Positions 27,320 through 36,323 of a stretch of 64,000 nucleotides of DNA are shown here, one piece after another. The first letter of the stretch is position 1. The number at the start of each line of letters is the position of its first letter. Under the pieces are notes generated by a model that saw nothing but the letters and a program-made list of their open reading frames with translations, searched no databases and was not told where the DNA came from. The stretch lies in NCBI GenBank assembly GCA_000828075.3, contig JXCB02000001.1, positions 703,119 through 767,118 on the forward strand, written 5' to 3'. The stretch is from Tolypothrix campylonemoides VB511288 (GTDB lineage: Bacteria > Cyanobacteriota > Cyanobacteriia > Cyanobacteriales > Nostocaceae). The position numbers and the translations under genes were made by a program.

Positions 27320-29050
27320 ATGAAAACTATCGCTAAAAAGACACCTTGGAAATTTTTGTTTTGGTTTGGTCCGTTTCTAGTTGCTGCGGGCTTAACCGCT
27401 GGGTTGGTATCAAATAATTGGGGAGCAATCCCATTAGGATTGATAATTTTAGGATCTGTGATTATTGGCTTGTGGCTGTTATGGCAAAACAAGCAGAGTC
27501 AGTGGTGGGGACAACGTTCCACCCAAGCTGGTACTAATGCCTTGGTTGCGACTGTGGCAGTTTTGGCGATTTTAGGATTAATTAACTTTTTAGGGACTCG
27601 CTACCATACGCGAATTGACTTAACAGAAACTAAGTTGTTTACTCTTGCTCCCCAGTCACGGGAATTGGTGCGTTCCTTACGAGTACCAGCAAAGGTATGG
27701 GTATTTGACCTCAATCAAGACCCTGTAGACCGGGACTTGCTGGAAAATTATCATCGGCAAAGCTCAAAGTTTAATTTTGAGTACGTAGATCCGCAAGCTA
27801 GACCAGGACTTGCTCGCAAGTTTGGCGTCAAAGACTATGGAGAAGTTTACTTGGAATCTGGGGATAGACGGCAGTTGGTTCAGGTGGTCGGTCCTCAAGA
27901 ACGCTTATCGGAAGTGAAGTTAACGAATCGCCTGCAACAAATCAGCAGCTTAGGGACAGCTAAAGTTTACTTTCTTCAAGGTCACGGCGAACACCAACTT
28001 TCAGGCACAGAGGATGCAATATCGCAAGCAGTTCAGGCATTAAATGAAAAAAATTACACCACCTCTCCCTTGAATCTGGCAGAAAAGCCCAGTGTTCCTC
28101 AAGATGCTGCTGTTGTCGTGGTTGCAGGTCCCAAAAGAGCGCTCTTTGAAACTGAGATAAAAGCACTACGGGACTACCTGAATCGAGGTGGCAATTTACT
28201 GCTGATGATTGATCCAAATACTGACCCCAAAGTTGAGAGTTTGCTTGCCGAGTGGGGTGTGAAGTTAGATAATCGTTTGGCAGTTGATTCCTCTGGAAGC
28301 GTTGGGCTTGGTCCTGCAGCACCTTTAGTAACTCAATATGGAAAGCACCCGATCACCAAAGATTTTGGCAATGGCATTTCTTTTTATCCGTTAGCACGAT
28401 CGGTTGACACAACCCCAGTCGCAGGGATTGAGGTGACTCCCTTGTTGCTGACCAAACCTTATCCCAATAGCTGGGCAGAAAGTGACCAGGAAAGCGAAAA
28501 CTTGCAGTTTAATCCCGAAAGCGATCGCAAAGGTCCACTGACATTGGGCGTCGCATTAACAAGGAAACCATCAGCCCAATCACAAACCAAATCTAACCCT
28601 ACACCCACACCTACAGCAGCAGCAACCACTCAAACCCCAGCTAGCCCCACTCCCAGCGCCAAACCCACTGCACTCCCAGCACCCACACCCAAAACCGAAA
28701 CCAAAGCCAGCCCCACTCCCTCCCTCCCTCCCTCCCTCACTCCCTCCCTCCCTCCCTCCCCCACTCCCTCATCTCCCTCCGCTGAGTCACGGATGGTAGT
28801 ATTAGGAAATTCAGATTTCGCCATCAATGGCTTGTTTGATAAGCAGCTTAATGGAGATGTGTTCCTCAACTCAGTCACTTGGTTGAGTCAGCAGGATCAG
28901 CAACCCCTTTCGATTAGCCCCAAAGAAGCCAAAGACCGTCGCATCAACCTAACAGCAGCACAAGCTAATCTTTTAGAGTTGTCGTCTCTGCTGATTTTAC
29001 CGATGATAGGGTTAGTAACAGCTGCTATTCTCTGGTGGCTACGAAGATAG
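27320..29050 (+). CDS. GldG-like auxiliary membrane protein of the ABC exporter
   Basis: 576 residues. Two N-terminal membrane helices (about 12-55), a third near 75-95, a large periplasmic ABC_transp_aux-type domain (LDRDLLENYHR-like PVDRDLLENYHRQSSKFNFEY, FLQGHGEHQLSG, LLLMIDPNTDPKV), and one C-terminal helix (SSLLILPMIGLVTAAILWWL). Residues about 410-490 are Pro/Thr/Ser low complexity, encoded by CTCCCTCC and CCCACTCC repeats. It sits 340 bases after the permease because of inserted repeats, and 79 bases before the DUF4340 gene. ATG preceded by TAACTAATAA gives no clear ribosome site, but conservation starts at once. Confidence 0.87.
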   Translation: MKTIAKKTPWKFLFWFGPFLVAAGLTAGLVSNNWGAIPLGLIILGSVIIGLWLLWQNKQSQWWGQRSTQAGTNALVATVAVLAILGLINFLGTRYHTRIDLTETKLFTLAPQSRELVRSLRVPAKVWVFDLNQDPVDRDLLENYHRQSSKFNFEYVDPQARPGLARKFGVKDYGEVYLESGDRRQLVQVVGPQERLSEVKLTNRLQQISSLGTAKVYFLQGHGEHQLSGTEDAISQAVQALNEKNYTTSPLNLAEKPSVPQDAAVVVVAGPKRALFETEIKALRDYLNRGGNLLLMIDPNTDPKVESLLAEWGVKLDNRLAVDSSGSVGLGPAAPLVTQYGKHPITKDFGNGISFYPLARSVDTTPVAGIEVTPLLLTKPYPNSWAESDQESENLQFNPESDRKGPLTLGVALTRKPSAQSQTKSNPTPTPTAAATTQTPASPTPSAKPTALPAPTPKTETKASPTPSLPPSLTPSLPPSPTPSSPSAESRMVVLGNSDFAINGLFDKQLNGDVFLNSVTWLSQQDQQPLSISPKEAKDRRINLTAAQANLLELSSLLILPMIGLVTAAILWWLRR

Positions 29051-29129
29051 AGAAATTATGAATTATAAATTATGAATTATGAAAAATTTAATCATTCATA
29101 ATTCATAACTCTTCTTTCTTAACTTATCT

Positions 29130-29756
29130 ATGAAGCTACAAAAGACGACTTTAATTTTGATACTGCTAGCGTTGGGTTTAGGTGGTTTTGTTTACTTCTA
29201 TGAAATTAAAGGTACACCTCAGCGAGAGGAAATCAAGGAGAACAAGCAGCAAATTTTCTCCTTTAAAGAGGACGATGTGCAGTCTTTGACTGTCAACACT
29301 AAAAATCAGACCCTAAATTTGGAACGTAGTGGCAAATCTGATGGAAACAAGTGGGAGATAAAATCTCCGGAAGTCGCACCAGCAAGTAACGCTATTGTAG
29401 GTTATTTAATGAATTTGCTGGTAGAAGGAAAGAGTGAGCGAACAATATCTATCCCAGCTAACCAGCTTACAGAATTTAGTTTAGCTCAGCCTCAAGCAAC
29501 GATTGATATAAAACTCAAGAATCAGAAAACACATCAGTTGATTTTAGGTAAGCCTGACTTTAACCGCCGTTTCATGTATGCTCAAGCTGACCCTCCTGCA
29601 AAACCTGATGGAAATGTTAATGTCCTGTTAGTCTCTACAGATTTTGAAAATGCTGTCAATCGAGAACTGTCAGAGTGGAAACAACTCCAACCTATAAATG
29701 ATAGTGTCAAGCCTACGCCTAATGCTGATAAACCTACTCCAGCAAATAGCAAATAG
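29130..29756 (+). CDS. DUF4340 domain protein
   Basis: 208 residues with an N-terminal membrane anchor (TTLILILLALGLGGFVYFYE) and a DUF4340 extracytoplasmic domain (EDDVQSLTVNTKNQ, WEIKSPEVAPASNAIVGYLM). It regularly follows GldG-like genes in cyanobacterial ABC exporter operons and is probably a structural or accessory subunit. The last 20 residues are a Pro/Thr/Lys-rich tail. No catalytic motif. Confidence 0.85.
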   Translation: MKLQKTTLILILLALGLGGFVYFYEIKGTPQREEIKENKQQIFSFKEDDVQSLTVNTKNQTLNLERSGKSDGNKWEIKSPEVAPASNAIVGYLMNLLVEGKSERTISIPANQLTEFSLAQPQATIDIKLKNQKTHQLILGKPDFNRRFMYAQADPPAKPDGNVNVLLVSTDFENAVNRELSEWKQLQPINDSVKPTPNADKPTPANSK

Positions 29757-29806
29757 TAGCTTTATTTTCATATAGCCTGATGGCACAATCATTTTTCATC
29801 TGATAT

Positions 29807-30079
29807 TCACTTGTCATGACTGCCGACTTTACGTTGCTTTATGAGTAAATCAATGACGTCCTTGTGCTGTTTATGGAACTTAAGTAATTCTAAGTAAGCA
29901 AAAGGAACAACTATGGGCCAGAAAATAGTAGCTGTGACCAAAATGATAATAGAAAATAAGCGCTGCTCTGAATCCATGTCTTCATCTGCTAGAAAAAATA
30001 CTAGCCATTCATTGAAGAAACAGCAAGCCATTATCAAGTAAACTATAATTGCCAAATTAATGATTAATATTGGTGCCAT
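29807..30079 (-). CDS. Small membrane protein, function unknown
   Basis: 90 residues with two hydrophobic helices (IINLAIIVYLIMACCFFNEW and FSIIILVTATIFWPIVVPFA) separated by an acidic loop (ADEDMDSEQ), and a basic cytoplasmic tail. No family recognised. It is convergent with the DUF4340 gene (50 bases apart) and has a long AT-rich upstream region. Hydropathy and normal composition support it as real. Confidence 0.6.
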   Translation of the reverse strand: MAPILIINLAIIVYLIMACCFFNEWLVFFLADEDMDSEQRLFSIIILVTATIFWPIVVPFAYLELLKFHKQHKDVIDLLIKQRKVGSHDK

Positions 30080-31023
30080 ATATGGTTGTAAATAAAACTA
30101 AGCCCGCCAGTAAACTTGCCTTATGTTTGTCGCAATACCCTACTACATATATACAAATTTTATCTGACTTCTCTGTGTGTAGTATGTTTTCTACTATACT
30201 TCTTAATTTTTCGGAACGTCTGGCTTAAAGTACTATCTAACTTTATTTTATATAAAATAAAAAAGTACTATCTAACTTTATTCTATATAAAATAAAATTG
30301 TGTGTGATTTTTACCCTCGTTTCTTAAATTAGCACTTAGCTATAGCTGCTGAATGTTTCAACGTAAAAAAATGTAAAAAATATTAGCATTATAATAACTA
30401 TCTAGCAGTTGTACAGATACTTTACCTCAACAGTTTCAAATCTCTAAATTAGTGGAAGCAGCCAGTGTAGTGATTTTATGAAAGATCAAGCTACTTACTG
30501 TAAGTAGTTCATGCAAAAAATCGCCAACACCCGCTTATGCTATTTGCTTAGAGTACTTATCCTAAATTATTTTCTATAAAATAAATAAAATCTATGTAAA
30601 TTTTAAAATAAAATAATATGATTTATTAAATCAAGAAAATTGAAATTGACTGGCAAATTCAGAAGTATCTTATCAATTAAGAAGGCAGAAGTACGAAGGC
30701 AGATGGCAGAAGGAATCCCGATAAATAAATTTAGGGGATTTAAAAAGGACGCCTTTTTTCCTTGCCGCACTCTGCGCATGGCGTTCCGCCACGCGAAGCG
30801 AACGCAAAAAAATCTTTTTTATTTTCATAACTGAAGTTGGGGGCTTGTACCCAATATTGGCACAGAGCAAAGAGCATCCCTTTATACCTTTTTCCTTTTA
30901 CCGCCTTCTGCCCTCTGCCCTCTGCCCTCTGCCAATATTGGTCAAGTGTATAAAATGAGTTAGCCGCAAGTTATTATACTTAAAATACGTCTTCCAAAGC
31001 ATCCTTAGTCATTGAATGTATCC
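30080..31023. other. Intergenic region with a 34-bp tandem duplication and repeat debris
   Basis: About 940 bases without a supported gene. At 30229-30297 a unit of about 34 bases (AAGTACTATCTAACTTTATT, then TATATAAAATAAAA) occurs twice in tandem with one C/T difference. From 30680 there are GAAGGCAGA and GCCCTCTGCC repeats and a CGCATGGCGTTCCGCCACGC palindromic mosaic. Frames at 30640-30870 on both strands consist of this repeat sequence. Confidence 0.55.
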
Positions 31024-31878
31024 ATGGCAAGTGCAACAGCAACATTGCTAATTTCCTGTCCGGATCAAAGAGGGTTAGTCGCGAAAATTGCCAATTTCAT
31101 CTACGCTAATGGTGGTAATATTATTCATGCGGATCAACATACAGACTTTGCAGCAGGGTTATTTCTTACACGCATTGAATGGCAGTTAGATGAGTTTAAT
31201 TTGCCGCGTGACTTAATTGCACCAGCATTTAATGCCATTGCTCAACCATTGCAAGCCAAATGGGAATTACATTTTTCCGATACCGTGCCGCGCATTGCAA
31301 TTTGGGTGAGTCGTCAAGACCATTGTCTATTTGACTTGATTTGGCGACAACGTGCAAAAGAATTTACTGCTGAGATTCCTTTGATTATCAGCAATCATCC
31401 TGATTTAAAAGTGGTAGCAGAGCAGTTTGGTATTGAGTATTTCCACGTTCCCATCACAAAGGAAAACAAACAAGAACAGGAAGCTAAGCAACTGGAATTG
31501 CTACAGCAGTACAAAATAGATTTAGTTGTATTGGCAAAATATATGCAAATACTGAGTGGAGAATTTATTGCCAAATTTCCACAAGTGATTAATATTCATC
31601 ATTCATTTTTACCAGCTTTTGTTGGGGCAAATCCTTATCACAAAGCTTTTGAACGTGGTGTGAAAATTATCGGTGCAACTTCTCATTATGTGACTGATAA
31701 TTTAGATGCAGGACCAATTATTGAGCAAGATGTGGTGCGAGTCAGCCACCGCGATGAAGTTGAGGATTTGATTAGAAAAGGTAAGGATTTGGAGAGAGTT
31801 GTATTAGCAAGAGCAGTGCGTTTGCACTTGCAGAATCGTGTATTGGTGTATGGCAATAGAACAGTAGTGTTTGAATAA
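31024..31878 (+). CDS. purU: Formyltetrahydrofolate deformylase
   Basis: 284 residues. It hydrolyses 10-formyl-tetrahydrofolate to formate and tetrahydrofolate. An N-terminal ACT domain (LISCPDQRGLVAKIANFIY) precedes the formyltransferase-like catalytic domain with INIHHSFLPAFVGANPYHKA (catalytic His), GATSHYVT and LDAGPIIEQD (catalytic Asp). Length matches the family. I take the ATG at 31024; an in-frame TTG at 31012 would add four residues. Single gene with repeat-rich flanks on both sides. Confidence 0.93.
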   Translation: MASATATLLISCPDQRGLVAKIANFIYANGGNIIHADQHTDFAAGLFLTRIEWQLDEFNLPRDLIAPAFNAIAQPLQAKWELHFSDTVPRIAIWVSRQDHCLFDLIWRQRAKEFTAEIPLIISNHPDLKVVAEQFGIEYFHVPITKENKQEQEAKQLELLQQYKIDLVVLAKYMQILSGEFIAKFPQVINIHHSFLPAFVGANPYHKAFERGVKIIGATSHYVTDNLDAGPIIEQDVVRVSHRDEVEDLIRKGKDLERVVLARAVRLHLQNRVLVYGNRTVVFE

Positions 31879-32149
31879 ACTGACACAAAGACACGGAGAC
31901 ACAGCGACGCGGGGATGCCTAGCTTACTTTTCACTTTTTTCTGGAAAACCTCGCTTCTATTTCTCTCTCCACCTCTCCCTAACCCTCCCCTAAGAGGGGA
32001 GGGAAGAGGAGCAGCTTTTATTACTGAGAGAGACGCGTGAATTTTGGGTTTGAATTTTGAATTCCCCAAAGGGGTTAACTCCTCTCCGTGTCCCCGCGTC
32101 TGTCCATGTGAGCGTCCTGTTCGTAAAGTTGGTGTGTTTGCGCCTCTAA

Positions 32150-32689
32150 CTAATCAGAAGGTAGGGAATTTTCAGCCAGCGATCGCGTTTTTCTTTCTAT
32201 GTTTTCGGAGTTAGTAATTCTAGTGTTTTCAAAAACATGAGACACCCAAGGTAAAGCGACAAAAATTACTCCTAAAACGATTAAAAATACAGAAATTCCA
32301 AAAATTTGGTCACGAGGAATTTCGAGAACACCGCGTAAAATAACTTCTCGCAAAGCAGAAACAATGGTAATTTCTACTGCTGCTCCTACGGATATTCGTT
32401 GTACTTGCAAGTAATCAAGTAACAAGCGAAATAACTCTACCAAAATCAAAATGAACAAAATATCAGATGTTACTTGCCGTAAATCCAACGGATGCAAAAA
32501 AGAGAAGAACATATCTCCCAGTCGTATAAGCATCACACAGAATAAACCAAGGCACAGAGAAATAATGATAAAGTCTTGAAAAATCTCCAGATTACGTACA
32601 ATTCTATCTCGCTGAAACCAATTATTTAACTTTGTAATCAGCCGTTGTGGCATGGTATCTCCGGACAGTGTAGGTTCGTCCAGATCCAT
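32150..32689 (-). CDS. PsiE-like phosphate-starvation-inducible membrane protein
   Basis: About 179 residues with four hydrophobic helices (DFIIISLCLGLFCVMLI, DILFILILVELFRLLLDYLQ, VEITIVSALREVILRGVL, FGISVFLIVLGVIFVALPW), the pattern of the PsiE family. The EITIVSALREVI segment is its best-kept part. An in-frame ATG at 32725 would add 12 residues encoded by ATTTTAAATTTGAAA-type repeat DNA, so I prefer the ATG at 32689. The function of PsiE proteins is not established; no Pho box was identified by eye. Confidence 0.75.
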   Translation of the reverse strand: MDLDEPTLSGDTMPQRLITKLNNWFQRDRIVRNLEIFQDFIIISLCLGLFCVMLIRLGDMFFSFLHPLDLRQVTSDILFILILVELFRLLLDYLQVQRISVGAAVEITIVSALREVILRGVLEIPRDQIFGISVFLIVLGVIFVALPWVSHVFENTRITNSENIERKTRSLAENSLPSD

Positions 32690-32814
32690 GATAAGCAATT
32701 TCAAATTTAAAATCCAAAACGACAAAATTTTGTTTTGATAGTTGTTTCAGTAAATCAACTGAGTCAAGGATAAAAAAATATCATCTCTAGGAATTAAACG
32801 AGTATAAAAACTAA

Positions 32815-32836
32815 AAAGCCTGCCTAAGCAGGCTTT
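32815..32836. terminator. Hairpin with flanking A/T runs, probable terminator
   Basis: AAAGCCTGC (32815-32823), loop CTAA, GCAGGCTTT (32828-32836), a perfect 9-bp stem. The flanks (A run before, TGTTTG after) suit terminator activity in either direction. It lies between the catalase-like and PsiE-like genes, both on the minus strand, so it most likely ends transcription of the catalase-like gene. Confidence 0.6.
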
Positions 32837-32909
32837 GTTTGTATATAGCAATCCTATTTCATTTGTGTTGGCGCAGCCTGCGCGTAAGCGCATAAATTGA
32901 CCTCCTTCA

Positions 32910-32940
32910 GATCCCCGACTTCTTTAAGAAGTCGGGGATC
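32910..32940. repeat. Perfect 15-bp palindromic hairpin repeat
   Basis: GATCCCCGACTTCTT, one unpaired T, and AAGAAGTCGGGGATC form a perfect inverted repeat. This hairpin is a widespread intergenic repeat of filamentous cyanobacteria. It is downstream of the catalase-like gene and may stabilise or end its transcript. Confidence 0.8.
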
Positions 32941-33010
32941 TTGTTTCTTCACGAATCCTGCGCGGACTGCTATAGCTCCATCGTTTTAATATGCGAGCAT
33001 TACACTAAAA

Positions 33011-34078
33011 CTATTTACTACCAAAAAGTGCAAATAATTCTTCCTCAGTAGGTTCAACTTTGGAAACACCATTCAATTGATGCCGAAGCTGAGAAATTGA
33101 TTCATATATTTGCTTTCGAGCGCGGTTCGTGTTACCTAATGGTTGATGTTCTGGTAAGGAATGCCACGGATTGTAAGATAGATTTTCACAAAACTCCATT
33201 TGTTCGCGAGAGTCAAATTTTTGAGGAGGAACCTTGATAGTAGCGACTTTGTGAAAAGGAGATTTCCATTCAATCGATGAATCTTCAATCGGCATTTTTT
33301 CAGCGTCTGTTTGAAACTGAATCAAAAAATCAAAACTAGCTCCCTTGCTGTTTAAATGCTCGACCATTGCCTCACGGAGATAGTTGGGAGACTTAGAAAC
33401 TTCCCTACCCGAAATATTCTCAGCAGAGGGTTTTGCCGAGAATTTAATCGCTCTATCACCAAATTTGTAGGGCGTCATGCTCCAATATTGAATTTCCAGA
33501 GGACTGACAATCTTTTTACTCTGAATTGTCCGGGCAATTATCAATTCTTGCAAGCGCCATTTCAATGGATTGAAACCAGGAATAAAAAACTTTAATGGTA
33601 TAGTACCCTTTGCTGCTCTAATAGCAGCAAAAAACTCAACGTAATCTTGGAGATTCCGGATAAGAAATACAGGATGGTTGACTAAAATAAAGTCTTGAGT
33701 GTTCTTTTCGTCTTGAATCAGCTTCTCGCCTTCTACACCCAAGAGTTTCACAGCCATACCGCGACCATCACCTTTTGTATCAGGTTGGGCTGCATTTCCC
33801 GAAGCATTGGAAAAGCGAATACAAGCAGTAAACTTCTTTCCTGGTTCTTTGAAAACGCCAACTTTCATTTCTTCGGGTAAGTTGGTTTCAACAATAAATT
33901 CCCCTTGAACACAACCATGATGTTTAGCGTGAGCATCTCGTCGGGCTGGGCGATCGCCACCTTGATAGTTTTGCTCAACCTGCTGTCTGGTCATTTGTTC
34001 AATGGCTTCGATAGCAGACGCCTCGTTTGGTGTTGGATATTCCCTACCAAGTTCTAATTTACCTTTTTGAGTTTGCAT
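33011..34078 (-). CDS. Catalase-like haem protein (allene-oxide-synthase/hydroperoxide type)
   Basis: 355 residues, shorter than true catalases (about 480 or more). It keeps the catalase-fold motifs: distal His in HAKHHGCVQGEF, CIRFSNASG, DGRGMAVKLLG, and a proximal segment RARKQIYESIS with the haem-ligand Tyr. Such short catalase-related proteins include enzymes that rearrange fatty-acid hydroperoxides (allene oxide synthase or related). The gene directly upstream is a fragment of a cyclooxygenase-type fatty-acid peroxidase, so an oxylipin pathway is likely (inference). Loss of ordinary catalase activity would be expected in this subfamily, but I cannot confirm it from sequence. Confidence 0.78.
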   Translation of the reverse strand: MQTQKGKLELGREYPTPNEASAIEAIEQMTRQQVEQNYQGGDRPARRDAHAKHHGCVQGEFIVETNLPEEMKVGVFKEPGKKFTACIRFSNASGNAAQPDTKGDGRGMAVKLLGVEGEKLIQDEKNTQDFILVNHPVFLIRNLQDYVEFFAAIRAAKGTIPLKFFIPGFNPLKWRLQELIIARTIQSKKIVSPLEIQYWSMTPYKFGDRAIKFSAKPSAENISGREVSKSPNYLREAMVEHLNSKGASFDFLIQFQTDAEKMPIEDSSIEWKSPFHKVATIKVPPQKFDSREQMEFCENLSYNPWHSLPEHQPLGNTNRARKQIYESISQLRHQLNGVSKVEPTEEELFALFGSK

Positions 34079-34224
34079 AGATCAGTTTTGGGTAGTGGGG
34101 AAGAGAAATTCGTATTTTGCACCGAGTCGTCTATCAATTTTGATTTGAGGGGTTCGTAGTAAGCGCTTACTACAACAAAAGAAAAAAGGCAAAAGATATA
34201 ATTTCTCTTTTGACTTTTGACTTT

Positions 34225-34500
34225 TTATTTACCTTGAGTCATGGTCACTTTAAAGCGTTTGTCTGTTTGAGGAATATTGCGATGTAGAACGTCCGAAAGA
34301 TTTGAAGTCGTCTGAATAATTTCCATACCAATTGGTGAAAAAGTTTTTTCGTTGAAAATATTTTCAGCCAACAGCGGGTTCGTTAATGCTTGCGAAAAAG
34401 CATCGATGCCTACCAGTCTACCAATTAAGGCACCTACAGCAGAGTTCTCGCGCGTATCTTCAGCGAAGAGTCCTACGTAGAATTCAATACTATTTGACAC
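34225..34500 (-). pseudogene. C-terminal fragment of a cyclooxygenase-type (animal haem) peroxidase
   Basis: 91 codons from a GTG with a good ribosome site (GAGGAG). The whole frame resembles only the last 80-90 residues of PGHS-like peroxidases: SIEFYVGLFAEDTRENSAVG matches the AVELYPALLVEKPRP region, and FSPIGMEIIQTTSNLSDVL matches the TFGGEVGFQIINTASIQSL region. The catalytic domain, haem ligands and the dioxygenase Tyr would all lie upstream and are absent: only 124 bases separate it from the next, divergent gene. It is therefore a remnant, or a fragment that is still translated. It precedes the catalase-like gene by 146 bases on the same strand. Confidence 0.65.
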
Positions 34501-34624
34501 ATTCTATACTCCTCACGGATCACTCATTTTTTTCTGAGAACCAACGAATAGTATTTTCTACTCAGCTAAGATCGACTCATAATAAAAAAAGAGTTAAGAA
34601 AGATTAAGCTGAACGATCTTTGGT

Positions 34625-35326
34625 ATGAGCAAAACAGCCTTGAATTTAACAGCAATATCTATTTTTGTGATGACGATGTCCTGTCTTTTGGGACCGTTGT
34701 TTCACTTGTCACCCACAGTCCCGGCAATTGCCACCTTTGCTGTTTTGGGAATAGCAACTTTCGATGCATTTACTTTACAAGGAAAGGGCGGAAATTTACT
34801 TATAGATTCGCTGGCTGGTTTTTCACCTGAACACAGAGAACGTATCATTCACCACGAAGCAGGACATTTTCTCGTTGCTTATCTGTTGGGTATTCCAGTT
34901 ATCAGCTATACCTTAAGTGCTTGGGAAGCACTCAAACAAAGACAACCAGGACAAGGTGGTGTGAGCTTTGATGATGGCGAATTAGCATCCCAACTGGAAC
35001 GGGGTACAATCAGTGCTCAAATAGTTGACCGCTACTGCACAATTTGGATGGCAGGTATTGCCGCTGAAACACTGGTTTATAAAAACTCCGAGGGGGGAGT
35101 TGATGATAAAAGCAAGCTATCAATGGTATTGACAAATTTAGGATTTTCTGCATCAAGTTGTGAGCAGAAACAGCGCTTTTGTACCCTCCAAGCCAAAACG
35201 CTGCTGCAAGAAAATTGGTCGGCATATCAAGCTTTGGTCAATGCGATGCGACAACGTGCATCAGTACCAGAGTGTACTAATGCAATTGCACACGCTAAGA
35301 AACAGCCTGAAGATCTGAAGTGTTAG
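34625..35326 (+). CDS. Membrane-bound HEAGH metalloprotease-like protein (FtsH/M41-like, no AAA domain)
   Basis: 233 residues with two N-terminal hydrophobic helices (about 6-27 and 33-50) and the zinc motif HEAGH at 77-81 followed by FLVAYLLGIPV, the same context as the M41 peptidase of FtsH. There is no AAA ATPase domain. A third zinc ligand could come from the DRYCTIWMAGIAAETLVY helix region. The family occurs widely in cyanobacteria and plastids and its role is not established. The 3' end overlaps the convergent diguanylate cyclase gene by 32 bases. Confidence 0.75.
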   Translation: MSKTALNLTAISIFVMTMSCLLGPLFHLSPTVPAIATFAVLGIATFDAFTLQGKGGNLLIDSLAGFSPEHRERIIHHEAGHFLVAYLLGIPVISYTLSAWEALKQRQPGQGGVSFDDGELASQLERGTISAQIVDRYCTIWMAGIAAETLVYKNSEGGVDDKSKLSMVLTNLGFSASSCEQKQRFCTLQAKTLLQENWSAYQALVNAMRQRASVPECTNAIAHAKKQPEDLKC

Positions 35327-36323
35327 GGAACATCTGGCGACTGCAACCAATAACACGATTACGTCCAGTCGCTTTAGCTTCCAACAGGAATTGATCGGCG
35401 CGTTCCAACAAGCTGGTTCCCCTGGTATCATCTTCTGGTTGTAAACAAGCTGTTCCGATGCTGATTGTAACGTTGATTGCGAGTTTGTCGTTAATTGCAA
35501 ATGGTTGCTTGCTAACAACACGATTGAGACGGTTTGCCACGGCGAGTGCGTCGTCGCAGGTGGTGTTGGATAGAATAACGACAAATTCCTCTCCACCATA
35601 GCGGAAAGGGATGTCTTGAAACCGTAGATTGTGGCGCAGACGGTGACATAAAAGCTGCAACAGGCGATCGCCAACCAAATGCCCATAGCTATCGTTCACT
35701 TTCTTAAAATAGTCCACATCGAGAATCATCAATGAGAGCGGATCTCCATGACTACGGGCTTTTTCAATGTACTTGGGTAAGTCCGCGTTTAAGGCACGGC
35801 GGTTCTTCAATTCTGTCAACGAATCAGCTAAGGCTATAGCTGTCAACAAATCATTTGTCCGCACCAAATCGCGATACTTCTGTGCCTTACGCAAGCCTAC
35901 ACTCAAGTGAGCGAGCAATAATTGCTCGTTGGCAGTTTCCTCTGCTGGAGGATTGTCTGTTTTTTGCTTTGGTTGCTGCCAAATGTAAGCATCAGCTCCT
36001 TGGCGTAGTGCAGCACAAGTCATCTCCAATTCCCATTCTCTGCCAAACTGACTTTTGCCAGCCAGCAACTCAGGACTATCCTCCACCAGGATACAGTAAA
36101 TCCAGGATAGCTTTGTCTGTTCTTTCAACCAACGGCAGAATTCCATACTGCCATGCAAACTAGCCTGTACCAGTATGACATCAGGCGGCTTGATTTGGAT
36201 GCGTGACACCGCCTGATTTACATTAGCGATCGCTTCTATGCTAAAAGTGGATGCATCACGGAGCTGATCTGGAAGTGTGGCGAGAAAATGATCACCTCCG
36301 AAGACCAGAATAGATATATTCAT
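35295..36323 (-). CDS. Diguanylate cyclase (GGDEF) with degenerate receiver domain
   Basis: 342 residues. Residues 1-130 are a response-regulator-like domain, but the phospho-acceptor site reads DVILVQASL, with Gln where Asp is expected, so it is probably not phosphorylated. Residues about 170-330 are a GGDEF domain with the active motif GGEEF and an inhibitory I-site RFQD five residues before it, so it should make cyclic di-GMP with product inhibition. Starts at ATG 36323. The 3' end overlaps the convergent metalloprotease-like gene. Confidence 0.88.
   Translation of the reverse strand: MNISILVFGGDHFLATLPDQLRDASTFSIEAIANVNQAVSRIQIKPPDVILVQASLHGSMEFCRWLKEQTKLSWIYCILVEDSPELLAGKSQFGREWELEMTCAALRQGADAYIWQQPKQKTDNPPAEETANEQLLLAHLSVGLRKAQKYRDLVRTNDLLTAIALADSLTELKNRRALNADLPKYIEKARSHGDPLSLMILDVDYFKKVNDSYGHLVGDRLLQLLCHRLRHNLRFQDIPFRYGGEEFVVILSNTTCDDALAVANRLNRVVSKQPFAINDKLAINVTISIGTACLQPEDDTRGTSLLERADQFLLEAKATGRNRVIGCSRQMFPNTSDLQAVS

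Noticed and set aside
30640..30870. Frames on both strands before purU
   Set aside because: They run through GGCAGA repeats and a palindromic mosaic; not protein-like.
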